Shown here: piece after piece, positions 44,645-53,513 of the stretch | Numbering within the stretch: the stretch's first letter is position 1 | Layout: each line of letters begins with the position of its first letter | Assembly (NCBI RefSeq): GCF_002953715.1 | Contig: NZ_CP025012.1 | Location: 310,001 to 374,000 of the forward strand | Reading direction: 5' to 3' | DNA from: Rhizobium leguminosarum | GTDB lineage: Bacteria; Pseudomonadota; Alphaproteobacteria; Rhizobiales; Rhizobiaceae | Length of the DNA stretch: 64,000 nt | The notes under the pieces: generated by a model | What the model was told of the DNA's origin: nothing | The model's input: only the letters and a program-made list of their open reading frames with translations | The model's database searches: none | Program-made: the position numbers and the translations under genes

Positions 44645-45187
44645 GTGACTGAATTCGACGACGAACGCATCGCTTCCCTGAAGCAGCGCAAGAAAACCGT
44701 CATCCTGGATCGGCTGCTGACCTTCACCGGCCTGGCGCTTGCCGGCGCCTCCGCTTTCTTCCCCTGGTACGTGTTCTTCAACGCGGACAAGTTCGGCATC
44801 AATGTTGCGACCAGCAGCAATTCGCGCGAACTGCCGGATTGGCCGGCGCGCAACGTCTTCAGCGTCTCGCCGCTTGCCATGGTCAACAAGAACGAGGGGG
44901 ACAAGAAGGTCCCGCCGATCGATCCGCTGACGACCGCAACGGTGTCCGATCTCGGCAAGGAGCGCGATGGCGGCCCCATATTGGAGGATCAACCTTTCCC
45001 CGGCAAATCATCCTTCCGCCTGCTGCATGTTTCCAACGGCCGGGCGCTGATCGAGGATCCCTCCGGCATGTATGTGGTGCGCATCGGCTCGATCCTGCCC
45101 GATGAAAGCCGCCTTGCGACACTCGAGCAGCGCGACGGCAAATGGGTGATCGTCACCTCCAAGGGCGAGACCTACCAGAACAACTGA
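44645..45187 (+). CDS. Conserved flagellar-cluster protein, 180 aa
   Basis: GTG start with GAGGAG upstream. A membrane segment near 20-45 (DRLLTFTGLALAGASAFFPW, then YVFF) is followed by a ~135-residue, probably periplasmic, domain ending VSKGETYQNN. It follows fliI by 2 bp and precedes flgB. An unnamed gene holds this place in S. meliloti, as I recall. A job in secretion or assembly is a guess from context. Confidence 0.75.
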   Translation: MTEFDDERIASLKQRKKTVILDRLLTFTGLALAGASAFFPWYVFFNADKFGINVATSSNSRELPDWPARNVFSVSPLAMVNKNEGDKKVPPIDPLTTATVSDLGKERDGGPILEDQPFPGKSSFRLLHVSNGRALIEDPSGMYVVRIGSILPDESRLATLEQRDGKWVIVTSKGETYQNN

Positions 45188-45208
45188 ACCTGGCCGCAAA
45201 CCCAGGCA

Positions 45209-45250
45209 ACAGGGGCTCCGCCGCGAACCGGCCGGAGCCCCTGTTCTTTT
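45209..45250 (+). terminator. Rho-independent terminator after the 180-aa gene
   Basis: ACAGGGGCTCCG and CGGAGCCCCTGT form a perfect 12-bp stem (45209-45244) followed by TCTTTT. Ends the flgF-fliI-180aa transcript. Confidence 0.85.
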
Positions 45251-45367
45251 GCCCCTGTTCTGTTGATGGCGGCGGCGTTCGCACAAAAGCCTCTCGAAGC
45301 CTGAATTCCCGTAAGTCCCACGCAAGATTACCGCACTACGTTCGGGACAGTAAAAACGGAGAGTTTC

Positions 45368-45760
45368 ATGCAACCAATCCAACTTTTCGACTTGGCTTCG
45401 CGACAGGCGGAATGGCTGACGATTCGTCAGCAGGTTGTTGCCGGCAACATCGCGAATGCCAATACCCCGAAGTTCCACGCCAAGGACGTCACGCCCTTTG
45501 ACGCTGTGCTCGACAAGTCCGACATCGCCATGGCGCGCACCAATCCGGCGCATCTCAGCGGCAACGATTTCAGCAACAGCGGCGATATCGACGTCAAGGA
45601 CGCTGCACTCGACCAGGAAATCGGCGTCCAGGAATCCGGCAATACGGTCGGTTTGGCCGAGGAGCTGTCCAAGTCGGGCGATATCAAGCGCCAATACGAT
45701 CTGAACACCTCGCTGGTCAGCTCCTTCAACCGCATGATGTTGATGACCGTCAGAAGGTAA
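45368..45760 (+). CDS. flgB: Flagellar rod protein FlgB
   Basis: A 130-aa proximal rod protein with the rod signature [22 protein letters not shown]. Normal length. ACGGAG precedes the ATG at 45368. It is the first gene of the flgB-fliP operon, which runs for ten genes. Confidence 0.95.
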   Translation: MQPIQLFDLASRQAEWLTIRQQVVAGNIANANTPKFHAKDVTPFDAVLDKSDIAMARTNPAHLSGNDFSNSGDIDVKDAALDQEIGVQESGNTVGLAEELSKSGDIKRQYDLNTSLVSSFNRMMLMTVRR

Positions 45761-45764
45761 AGTC

Positions 45765-46181
45765 ATGGATCCGCTTTCAGCAGCAATGAAAATCGCCGGC
45801 TCCGGGCTCGAAGCGCAGTCGACGCGCCTGCGCATCGTCTCGGAAAACATTGCCAATGCTCGCTCGACCGGCGACACGCCCGGCGCCGAGCCCTATCGGC
45901 GCAAGACGATTACCTTCGGCCAGCAGATGGATCGCGCCAGCGGCGTCGAGACGGTCGGCGTCAAGAAGGTCGGCGTCGACGAAGGTGACTTCAGCACGGA
46001 ATTCGATCCGAGCAACCCGGCTGCGGACCAGAAGGGCGTCGTCAAGCTGCCGAACGTCAACATCCTGGTCGAGATGGCCGACATGCGCGAAGCCAACCGC
46101 TCGTATGACGCCAATCTGCAGACCATCAAACAGACCCGCGATCTCATCTCCTCCACGATCGATCTCCTGAAGAGCCAATAA
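45765..46181 (+). CDS. flgC: Flagellar rod protein FlgC
   Basis: A 138-aa rod protein: [20 protein letters not shown] (rod signature) and the C-terminal [20 protein letters not shown]. It starts 4 bp after flgB, as usual for these two. Confidence 0.95.
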   Translation: MDPLSAAMKIAGSGLEAQSTRLRIVSENIANARSTGDTPGAEPYRRKTITFGQQMDRASGVETVGVKKVGVDEGDFSTEFDPSNPAADQKGVVKLPNVNILVEMADMREANRSYDANLQTIKQTRDLISSTIDLLKSQ

Positions 46182-46183
46182 TC

Positions 46184-46525
46184 ATGATCAGCAGCGTCCA
46201 GAATGTCAGCAACCTTTCGATGACCCGTGCGCTCGGCGCCGTCGACACCGAAAATTCCGCCTCGTCGTCTGCCGCCACCATGCCGGGCGCCGCCGGTGCG
46301 GCCAATGGCATGAGCTTCGCCTCGGTCATGGGCAACATGGCGAGCGACGCGGTCAGCAGCCTGAAGGGTGCGGAAAGCATGTCCTTTGCCGGTATCAAGG
46401 GCACGGCGTCGACGCGTGAAGTCGTCGATTCCATGCTCCAGGCCGAGCAGACGCTGCAGACCGCGATTGCCATCCGCGACAAGGTCGTCTCGGCCTTTCT
46501 CGAAGTCACCAAGATGCAGATGTAA
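46184..46525 (+). CDS. fliE: Flagellar rod-MS ring junction protein FliE
   Basis: A 113-aa FliE, mostly helical with serine/alanine-rich N-terminal part and the conserved end QTAIAIRDKVVSAFLEVTKM. It joins FliF to the rod. Directly downstream of flgC. Confidence 0.93.
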   Translation: MISSVQNVSNLSMTRALGAVDTENSASSSAATMPGAAGAANGMSFASVMGNMASDAVSSLKGAESMSFAGIKGTASTREVVDSMLQAEQTLQTAIAIRDKVVSAFLEVTKMQM

Positions 46526-46544
46526 CTGATTTGAGGACGAACAC

Positions 46545-47333
46545 ATGAGAGCGCTCGCCATCGCAGCAACGGGCATGGATGCCCAGCAGACCAATCTGGA
46601 AGTCATCGCGAACAACATCGCAAACATCAATACGACGGGTTTCAAGCGCGCTCGCGCCGAATTCTCGGATCTTCTCTACCAGACCGAACGTGCCAAGGGT
46701 GTCGCCAACCGCGCCAACCAGGCCGTCGTTCCGGAAGGTGCCAATATCGGCCTCGGCGTCCAGACCTCGGCGGTCCGCAACCTGCATCTCCAGGGCGAAC
46801 TGACCCAGACCGGCAATGATCTCGACGTGGCGCTGATCGGCAAGGGCTTCTTCCAGATCCAATCGACCGACGGTACGACGCTCTACAGCCGCGCCGGCGC
46901 CTTCAACAAGAACGACCAGGGCCAGCTCGTCACCATCGACGGCTACGAGGTCCTTCCCGGCATCACCATTCCAACGGGCTCGACAGAGCTTACGATCAGC
47001 CGCTCCGGCCAGGTTTCGGCCAAGCTGCCGGGTGCGACGGATGCGACCGTGCTCGGTCAATTGACGCTTGCCGACTTCGTCAACGAGGCGGGTCTCCAGC
47101 CGCTCGGCGACAATCTCTTCCAGGAAACGCCTGCCTCCGGCGAAGCCGTCATCGGCAATCCCGATGAGGAAGGTTTCGCCTACATGAAGCAGGGTTATCT
47201 GGAATCTTCGAACGTCGACCCGGTGAAGGAAATCACCGAGCTGATCTCGGCCCAGCGCGCTTACGAAATGAATTCCAAGGTGATCACCACCGCTGATGAA
47301 ATGGCCTCCATCGTCAGCAAGAACCTGAAGTAA
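46545..47333 (+). CDS. flgG: Flagellar distal rod protein FlgG
   Basis: A 262-aa distal rod protein. N-terminal rod signature [21 protein letters not shown]-terminal [20 protein letters not shown]. Full length. GAGGA precedes the ATG. Located before flgA and flgI, which build the P-ring around this rod. Confidence 0.96.
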   Translation: MRALAIAATGMDAQQTNLEVIANNIANINTTGFKRARAEFSDLLYQTERAKGVANRANQAVVPEGANIGLGVQTSAVRNLHLQGELTQTGNDLDVALIGKGFFQIQSTDGTTLYSRAGAFNKNDQGQLVTIDGYEVLPGITIPTGSTELTISRSGQVSAKLPGATDATVLGQLTLADFVNEAGLQPLGDNLFQETPASGEAVIGNPDEEGFAYMKQGYLESSNVDPVKEITELISAQRAYEMNSKVITTADEMASIVSKNLK

Positions 47334-47348
47334 GGGAAGGGCCGAAAC

Positions 47349-47831
47349 ATGATGTTTTGCCGGGCAGGACACATCTCAGGATGGGTGGCGGCAGCCACGA
47401 TCGCAGTCGCGGGCATTGTTTTGCCCGCGAACGCGGATGCCGGCATGGGTTATGCCGTCGTCCCGACCACGATCATCTACCCCGGCGACACACTGTCGGC
47501 CAGCCAGCTTCAGGAGGTCGAGGTCACCAACCCCAACCTCGCCGGCGATTATGCCAAATCCCTTTCGCAGGTCGAAGGCATGGTTTCCAAGCGCACGCTG
47601 TTGCCGGGCCGCACGATCTCGGTTTCGGCCCTGCGCGAGGCCTATACGGTGACCCGTGGCTCCTCGATCCGCCTGGTCTTCTCGCTCGGGGCGATGACGA
47701 TCTCCGCCGCCGGCACGCCGCTCGAAGACGGCGCGACCGGGCAGGTCGTCCGCGCGCGCAATATGGATTCCGGCGTCATCGTCAGCGGCACGGTGCTTGC
47801 GGACGGCACGGTCCATGTGAGGGCAAAATGA
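47349..47831 (+). CDS. flgA: P-ring assembly chaperone FlgA
   Basis: A 160-aa periplasmic chaperone. A signal peptide (WVAAATIAVAGIVLPANADA) is followed by two SAF-like repeats, including VVPTTIIYPGDTLSASQLQE. It helps FlgI assemble in the periplasm. Its stop overlaps the flgI start (ATGA), which suggests coupling. Confidence 0.93.
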   Translation: MMFCRAGHISGWVAAATIAVAGIVLPANADAGMGYAVVPTTIIYPGDTLSASQLQEVEVTNPNLAGDYAKSLSQVEGMVSKRTLLPGRTISVSALREAYTVTRGSSIRLVFSLGAMTISAAGTPLEDGATGQVVRARNMDSGVIVSGTVLADGTVHVRAK

Positions 47832-48949
47832 AATTGTTCTTCCGTTTGTTTACTCTTGTCGCGGTTCTCGCCATGAGTTTGGCTGATGTCGCGCCCGCCT
47901 GGGCGCTGACCTCCCGCATCAAGGACATTGCCTCCCTTCAGGCCGGCCGCGATAACCAGCTGATCGGTTATGGCCTCATCGTCGGCCTCCAGGGGACCGG
48001 CGACGGCTTCCGGTCCTCGCCCTTCACCGAGCAGTCGATGCGCGCGATGCTGCAGAATCTCGGCATCTCGACGCAGGGCGGCCAGTCTAACGCCAAGAAC
48101 ACCGCGGCCGTGATGGTCACCGCCAACCTGCCCCCTTTCGCAAGCCCCGGCAGCCGTATCGACGTGACGGTGAGCTCGCTCGGCGATGCGACGTCGCTGC
48201 GCGGCGGAACGCTCGTCATGACCTCGCTTTCCGGCGCCGACGGCCAGATCTATGCCGTCGCGCAGGGTGCCGCCATCGTTTCCGGTTTTCAGGCGCAGGG
48301 CCAGGCGGCGACCGTCACCGAAGGCGTCACCACCGCCGGCCGCGTGCCCGGCGGCGCGATCATCGAGCGCGAACTGCCGTCCCGCTTCAAGGATTCTGTC
48401 AATCTCGTCCTGCAACTGCGCAACCCCGACTTCTCGACGGCGATCCGTATCGCCGACATCGTCAACGGTTATGCCTCGGCGCGCTTCGGCGGCCCGGTTG
48501 CCGAAGCCAAGGATTCGCAGGAAGTCGTGATCCAGAAGCCGCGCACGGCCGATCTCACCAGACTGATGGCCGATATCGAGAATCTCATCGTCGAGACCGA
48601 TACGCCGGCCAAGGTGGTCATCAACGAACGCACCGGGACGATTGTCATCGGCTCGGACGTCCGCGTCTCGCCGGTCGCCGTCAGCTACGGCACCCTGACG
48701 GTTCAGGTCACCGAGACGCCGCAGATCATCCAGCCCGAACCCTTCTCGCGCGGCGTAACCGCCGTCCAGCCGCAGACCGATATCGCCGCGGAGCAGACCG
48801 GCGGGCGCGTCGCGATCATCGATGGTCCCGACCTCAGGACCCTTGTCGCCGGGCTCAACAATATCGGCGTGAAACCGGATGGTATTATCGCCATTCTCCA
48901 GGGCATCAAATCGGCAGGCGCCCTGCAGGCGGAGCTTGTGCTGCAATGA
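47828..48949 (+). CDS. flgI: Flagellar P-ring protein FlgI
   Basis: A 373-aa P-ring protein. Signal peptide LFTLVAVLAMSLADVAPAWA, then the family core SRIKDIASLQAGRDNQLIGYG and GLQGTGDG. The ATG at 47828 overlaps the flgA stop; a much longer in-frame extension upstream is only a shadow of flgA. motE starts 4 bp before its end. Confidence 0.96.
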   Translation: MKLFFRLFTLVAVLAMSLADVAPAWALTSRIKDIASLQAGRDNQLIGYGLIVGLQGTGDGFRSSPFTEQSMRAMLQNLGISTQGGQSNAKNTAAVMVTANLPPFASPGSRIDVTVSSLGDATSLRGGTLVMTSLSGADGQIYAVAQGAAIVSGFQAQGQAATVTEGVTTAGRVPGGAIIERELPSRFKDSVNLVLQLRNPDFSTAIRIADIVNGYASARFGGPVAEAKDSQEVVIQKPRTADLTRLMADIENLIVETDTPAKVVINERTGTIVIGSDVRVSPVAVSYGTLTVQVTETPQIIQPEPFSRGVTAVQPQTDIAAEQTGGRVAIIDGPDLRTLVAGLNNIGVKPDGIIAILQGIKSAGALQAELVLQ

Positions 48950-49488
48950 TCAAGATCATCAACCCTGACATGACGGTCCTGCAATTGCTGCGCCGGCTGG
49001 CGCTGCCGGCCGCGGGCCTCGTCCTTCTGTCGATCCCCGGCGCCTTCGCGCAGGAACATGCGCCGGCCGGCGACATCACGTCCCAGGACGAGATCAAGCA
49101 GTTCTGTACCAACATTGCCGAGCCCGCCCGCGACCAGCGTTATCTCCTGCAGAAGCAGGAACTGGAAAAGCTTCGCGCCGACATCGACGCCCGCATGGCG
49201 GAAATGGACAAGCGCAAGGCCGAATACCAGGACTGGCTGAAGCGGCGTGACGATTTCCTGAGGCAGGCGGAAGCCGGCCTCACCGAGATCTACAAGAAGA
49301 TGAAGCCGGATGCGGCCGCGCTCCAGTTGCAAGACATGAAGATCGAGGTGGCCTCCGCCGTGATCATGCGGCTCGGCCCGCGTCAGTCGAGCCTCATCCT
49401 CAACGAGATGGACCCGCAGAAGGCCGCTGTCATCGCCAGCGTCATTGCCAGTGCGTCCGATCCCAATACGTCGAAGGATCCTTCATGA
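48946..49488 (+). CDS. motE: Motility protein MotE (MotC chaperone)
   Basis: A 180-aa exported protein. Signal peptide ends at GAFAQEH. A coiled coil follows (~55-120: LLQKQELEKLRADIDARMAE), and the end resembles an MgtE-N-like helical domain (VASAVIMRLGPRQSSLILNE). In S. meliloti MotE acts as a periplasmic chaperone of MotC. The ATGA junctions with flgI and flgH show tight coupling. Confidence 0.9.
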   Translation: MIKIINPDMTVLQLLRRLALPAAGLVLLSIPGAFAQEHAPAGDITSQDEIKQFCTNIAEPARDQRYLLQKQELEKLRADIDARMAEMDKRKAEYQDWLKRRDDFLRQAEAGLTEIYKKMKPDAAALQLQDMKIEVASAVIMRLGPRQSSLILNEMDPQKAAVIASVIASASDPNTSKDPS

Positions 49489-50201
49489 ATATGCGTTTCC
49501 CGGCCGCGATCGCCGCCCTCGCACTCCTTGCAGGTTGCCAGTCTCCGACGGCGGTCAGCGAGATCGGCCGCGCGCCCGCCATGAGCCCGATCGGAAGCGG
49601 TCTTGCCTACGGCCAGACGCCGCAGATGGCGCTTTATCCGAAGCAGCCGCGCGCCGTGGCCCAGGGCTATTCGCTGTGGAGCGATTCGCAGGCCGCCCTC
49701 TTCAAGGATGCGCGCGCGCTCAACGTCGGCGACATCCTGACCGTCGACATCCAGATCAACGACAAGGCCTCCTTCGACAACGAGACCAACCGCAGCCGCA
49801 CGAATTCGAGCGGCATGAACTGGGACGTCAACGCCCAGATCTTCGGCTGGACGCCCGAGTCCAAGACCGACCTGACCTATGGTTCCGATACCAGCACCGA
49901 CGGCAAGGGCAAGATCGAGCGCACCGACAAGCTCACTCTTCTAGTCGCCGCCGTCGTCACCGGCATTCTCGAGAACGGCAACCTCGTCATATCGGGCTCT
50001 CAGGAAGTCCGCCTGAACCAGGAACTGCGCATCCTGAACGTTGCTGGTATCGTTCGTCCGCAGGACGTCAATGCCGAAAACCAGATCTCCTACGACAAGA
50101 TCGCCGAAGCCCGCATCTCCTACGGTGGCCGCGGCCGCCTGATGGAAGTGCAGCAGCCTCCGCGCGGCCAGCAGGCCGTCGATCTTTTCTCGCCGCTTTG
50201 A
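49485..50201 (+). CDS. flgH: Flagellar L-ring lipoprotein FlgH
   Basis: A 238-aa outer-membrane L-ring protein. It has a lipoprotein signal with the lipobox LALLAGC (C about residue 18) and the family motifs SLWSDSQAALFKDARALNVG and GNLVISGSQEVRLNQELRIL. Located between motE and fliL. Confidence 0.96.
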   Translation: MNMRFPAAIAALALLAGCQSPTAVSEIGRAPAMSPIGSGLAYGQTPQMALYPKQPRAVAQGYSLWSDSQAALFKDARALNVGDILTVDIQINDKASFDNETNRSRTNSSGMNWDVNAQIFGWTPESKTDLTYGSDTSTDGKGKIERTDKLTLLVAAVVTGILENGNLVISGSQEVRLNQELRILNVAGIVRPQDVNAENQISYDKIAEARISYGGRGRLMEVQQPPRGQQAVDLFSPL

Positions 50202-50213
50202 GGCTGAACGACG

Positions 50214-50720
50214 ATGGCAGAGCCAGACGCAAGCGCAGGTCAACCGAACAAGAAATCCGGCTCGCTGATGACGATCATCGGCATCGCCGTCCTGACCCTG
50301 CTCGGCGCCGGCGGCGGCTGGGCGGTCGGCACGATTGTCGCGCCCAACATCAAGGGTGCCAAGGAGGTCGAGCAGGCCAAGGATGCCGAGGCCAAGAAGA
50401 AGGCCGAGGAAGGTCTGGCGCGCATCTCGACCGAGGCCAACAACGTCGTCCAGCTCGAGCCGATCACCTCGAACCTTGCCTACCCCTCAGAAAACTGGGT
50501 ACGACTCGAAGTCGCGCTGCTGTTCAACGGGCCGCCGGATGTCAAGGTTTCCGAGGATATTCACCAGGATATCCTCGCCTATATCAGAACCGTTTCCCTT
50601 CAGCAGATCGAGGGGCCGCGCGGCTTTCAATATCTCAAGGATGACATACAGGAACGTGTTGACCTTCGCTCGCAAGGGCGGGTATCGAAGGTCATGTTCA
50701 GGACATTTGTCATCGAATGA
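50214..50720 (+). CDS. fliL: Stator-associated protein FliL
   Basis: A 168-aa single-pass inner-membrane protein. The helix is near 17-39 (SLMTIIGIAVLTLLGAGGGW), and the periplasmic domain has the FliL pattern ending QGRVSKVMFRTFVIE. It modulates the stator. Its stop overlaps the fliP start. Confidence 0.93.
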   Translation: MAEPDASAGQPNKKSGSLMTIIGIAVLTLLGAGGGWAVGTIVAPNIKGAKEVEQAKDAEAKKKAEEGLARISTEANNVVQLEPITSNLAYPSENWVRLEVALLFNGPPDVKVSEDIHQDILAYIRTVSLQQIEGPRGFQYLKDDIQERVDLRSQGRVSKVMFRTFVIE

Positions 50721-51454
50721 TTCGTCTTATAGTTTTCCTTGTCGCCATGATGGCGGTACCGGAACTGGCGGTGGCACAGCAGCTGCCGACTGACTTGTTG
50801 AACGTGCCGGTCGATGGCTCCGTCGCCGCCTGGATCATCCGCACATTCGGCCTGCTGACCATTCTTTCGGTCGCGCCTGGCATCCTGATCATGGTGACGA
50901 GCTTCCCGCGCTTCATCATCGCCTTCTCGATCCTGCGCTCAGGGATGGGCCTCTCCTCGACGCCTTCCAACATGATCCTTTTGTCGCTGTCGCTGTTCAT
51001 GACCTTCTATGTCATGTCGCCGACCTTCGATCAGGCCTGGCAGAACGGCGTGCAGCCGCTGCTTGCCAATCAGATCAACGAGACCGAGGCGGTCCAGCGT
51101 ATCGGCGAACCCTTCCGCACTTTCATGGCGGCCAATACCCGCGACAAGGATCTGGCGCTCTTCGTCGATCTGGCGCGCGAACGCGGACAGAATATCCAGA
51201 CGACCAATCCGATCGACTACCGCGTGCTGATCCCGGCCTTCATGATTTCCGAGATTCGCCGTGGCTTCGAAATCGGCTTCCTCGTCGTGCTGCCATTCCT
51301 CGTCATCGACCTCATCGTTGCCACAATCACCATGGCGATGGGCATGATGATGCTGCCGCCGACCTCGATCTCGCTGCCTTTTAAGATTCTCTTCTTCGTG
51401 CTGATCGACGGCTGGAACCTGCTCGTCGGCAGCCTGGTGCGCTCGTTCAACTGA
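50717..51454 (+). CDS. fliP: Flagellar export protein FliP
   Basis: A 245-aa type III export-gate subunit. An N-terminal signal-like segment, then four membrane helices, with the family pattern SFPRFIIAFSILRSGMGLSS, TPSNMILLSLSLFMTF and PFKILFFVLIDGWNLLVGSL. Last gene of the flgB operon, followed by a strong terminator. Confidence 0.97.
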   Translation: MIRLIVFLVAMMAVPELAVAQQLPTDLLNVPVDGSVAAWIIRTFGLLTILSVAPGILIMVTSFPRFIIAFSILRSGMGLSSTPSNMILLSLSLFMTFYVMSPTFDQAWQNGVQPLLANQINETEAVQRIGEPFRTFMAANTRDKDLALFVDLARERGQNIQTTNPIDYRVLIPAFMISEIRRGFEIGFLVVLPFLVIDLIVATITMAMGMMMLPPTSISLPFKILFFVLIDGWNLLVGSLVRSFN

Positions 51455-51487
51455 CCGGCTGCCGCTGCTTGATATTCGCCAATAAGA

Positions 51488-51515
51488 AAACCCGCCGGAT
51501 CGCTCCGGCGGGTTT
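51488..51515 (+). terminator. Bidirectional terminator between fliP and glycosyltransferase
   Basis: AAACCCGCCGGA, loop TCGC, TCCGGCGGGTTT: a perfect 12-bp stem with A and T tracts, so it can work in both directions. Confidence 0.88.
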
Positions 51516-51541
51516 CTAATTGTGCAGCCATCCCAAAGTGC

Positions 51542-51584
51542 TGCAGCGCCCGTTGCGCGTCTGAAACGACGCGCAACGTACTGC
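51542..51584. repeat. Dispersed palindromic repeat, family B (short copy)
   Basis: CAGCGCCCGTTGCGCGTC, TGAAAC, GACGCGCAACGTACTGCG. The arms CGTTGCGCGTC/GACGCGCAACG pair over 11 bp. Shares the CAGCG-GCGCGTC outline with the copies at 16826 and 36731. Confidence 0.55.
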
Positions 51585-51596
51585 GGATCGAAAGCC

Positions 51597-53513
51597 TCAC
51601 TCGGCCGCGAACGGCGCCGTGCGCGGCGGCAGCGCCGGAATGTCCATGTGATCGGGTGCAAGACCCTGCTTGGCACGCTCGGCCATGATTTCATAGGCCT
51701 GCTCCAGATGGACGCAGAACCGTTCGGCATCGAAGAGCGGCGCGATATAGCGCTTCTCCTTGAGATGCGCCTTGTATTCCGCGATCCGTCCGGGATTCTC
51801 AGCCAGTTCGACGGCAAGATCCTCATAGGCCTGCAGGTCGGCTGCAACGAGTTCGGGTAGGTCGATGGCCCTGAGCAGGCTCTCGCTGACGCGTGAGGCG
51901 AAGTTGGTGCCCTTGACGGTCAGGACCGGCAGACCGCCCCAGAGCTGCTCCGAGGTGGTCGTGTGGCCGTTGACGGGGAAGGTATCGATGCCGATGTCGG
52001 CCGCCTGCTGACGGTCGATGTGCTCTTCGTAGGGCGCGCGCGGGCAGAAGATGATCCGCTTGGCGGAGATCCCCGCCGCCTGGAATTGCTTCAAGAGGTT
52101 CGCCTGGTTGCGCGGCGTGTTCGCCATCAGCCAGAGCACGCTGTTCGGCGCGCGCTTGAGAATGCGGCACCAGCTTTCGATCGTCTCCGGCGTGATCTTG
52201 CGGTTGCCGTTGAAGGACGCGAAGATGAAGGCGTCTTCTGGCAGGCCGAGCTGCTCGCGGGTGACAGGGCGTGGCTTCGGGCGATGCATCGGGTCGTTCG
52301 GCTGATAGCTCTCCGGCAGCCGGCAGAATTTCTCGTGGTAAAAGGGCTTGGCCACCTCGGGCAATACCGAATGGTCGCCGATGACGTAGTCGAGGTCGAT
52401 ATTGACCGTGCTGCCGGGGAAACCGAGCCAGCCGACATGCACCGGCGCCAGCGGCAAATTGAAGGCCGACGCGCGGCTGCCCGAAGTATGGCCCTTCAGG
52501 TCGACCATGATGTCGATATTATGCTCGCGTACCGCTGCCAACATCCCCTGGTCGGAGAAGCCGTGAACGGTGACGACCCGACCCCAGCGGCTGCGGTCGG
52601 TATTGTTGTGCTTGAGGTACTCAGGGCCTGTATGGCAGAAGAGCGTCACCTCGAACCGGTCCTTGTCGTGCAGTTCGAGGATGCGCTGCAAGAGCTTCAT
52701 CGTCGCGTGGCGATCCCAGAAGTCCGATGACATGTAGCCGATCCGGATCTTGTCCGACCAGCTGTGCGGCTGGTTGCGGCGGAGGGCCACCCGTTCCGGA
52801 TTGAGAGGCGTGGTGCCGATCGTCGCATACCGGTTGAAATCCTCGTTGCCGCACCAGTGCAGATGATAGAACGGGTTATCCTTGCGCAGGATCTCGAGAT
52901 CGCCCTTTGCGAGTGAGGCATCGATTACCGCCTGGTGTTTGCTTGCCTCTTCGAACTCATTGAATTCGCGGGCGAAAACCAGATGCAGGAAGCGGAATGC
53001 GAGATTGCCTGGAAACCGCTTGAAGAGGTTGCGCGAGAGGCTCTGGTTGGTTGCGTCGTTCAGATCGTCGCTCAGAAGCAGGGCTGCCAGGCGCATATGA
53101 TCGGGATTGGCACTCTGCGACAGCACCGTCTTGAACGGGCGGATGATATCGCGCTGCTGCCGCTTCAGATAGATCGCGGTGATGATGAAGGCGAGTTCCG
53201 GGTCTTCCTGCGCCTTGCTGAGGTTTCGCATGGCGATCAGCAGAGCATCGTCCTCGTTGCCGGTCTCATAGTGCAGCTTGGCCGCCTGTTTCTGGTATTC
53301 GTAGGAGTTCGGTCCTTCGCAGTTGCCGGCCAGGCCATAGGCTTTCGCGGCATCGGCCTTGAAGCCGAGCTGCACGAGGTTCTTGGCCAGCAGCGCATAG
53401 GTCTTGGCGTCTTGCTGAATATCCATCAGCTGATTGAGCGTTGCCAAGGACTGTGTGTAGCGGCCCATCTGGTAATCCTTGGATGCCGCAGAGAACGAAA
53501 CTTTGCTGTTCAA
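51597..53513 (-). CDS. OGT-like (SPY/GT41-type) glycosyltransferase, candidate flagellin glycosylase
   Basis: A 638-aa protein. Residues ~15-230 are helical repeats of TPR-like character (LNQLMDIQQDAKTYALLAKN). The rest is an O-GlcNAc-transferase-type catalytic region: HVGWLGFPGSTVNID, KITPETIESWCRILKRAPNS, RIIFCPRAPYEEHIDRQQAA and FPVNGHTTTSEQLWGGLPVL. Such enzymes add GlcNAc-like sugars to serine/threonine. The TTG at 53513, seven bases after GGAG, is the preferred start; an ATG at 53468 is the alternative. It is divergent from flaA, 445 bp away. Rhizobial flagellins are reported to be glycosylated, so flagellin is a plausible target, but this is inference. Confidence 0.8.
   Translation of the reverse strand: MNSKVSFSAASKDYQMGRYTQSLATLNQLMDIQQDAKTYALLAKNLVQLGFKADAAKAYGLAGNCEGPNSYEYQKQAAKLHYETGNEDDALLIAMRNLSKAQEDPELAFIITAIYLKRQQRDIIRPFKTVLSQSANPDHMRLAALLLSDDLNDATNQSLSRNLFKRFPGNLAFRFLHLVFAREFNEFEEASKHQAVIDASLAKGDLEILRKDNPFYHLHWCGNEDFNRYATIGTTPLNPERVALRRNQPHSWSDKIRIGYMSSDFWDRHATMKLLQRILELHDKDRFEVTLFCHTGPEYLKHNNTDRSRWGRVVTVHGFSDQGMLAAVREHNIDIMVDLKGHTSGSRASAFNLPLAPVHVGWLGFPGSTVNIDLDYVIGDHSVLPEVAKPFYHEKFCRLPESYQPNDPMHRPKPRPVTREQLGLPEDAFIFASFNGNRKITPETIESWCRILKRAPNSVLWLMANTPRNQANLLKQFQAAGISAKRIIFCPRAPYEEHIDRQQAADIGIDTFPVNGHTTTSEQLWGGLPVLTVKGTNFASRVSESLLRAIDLPELVAADLQAYEDLAVELAENPGRIAEYKAHLKEKRYIAPLFDAERFCVHLEQAYEIMAERAKQGLAPDHMDIPALPPRTAPFAAE

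Noticed and set aside
47357..47827. Long N-terminal extension of flgI
   Set aside because: It overlaps flgA completely in another frame; the signal peptide of FlgI starts at 47828 with an ATGA overlap.
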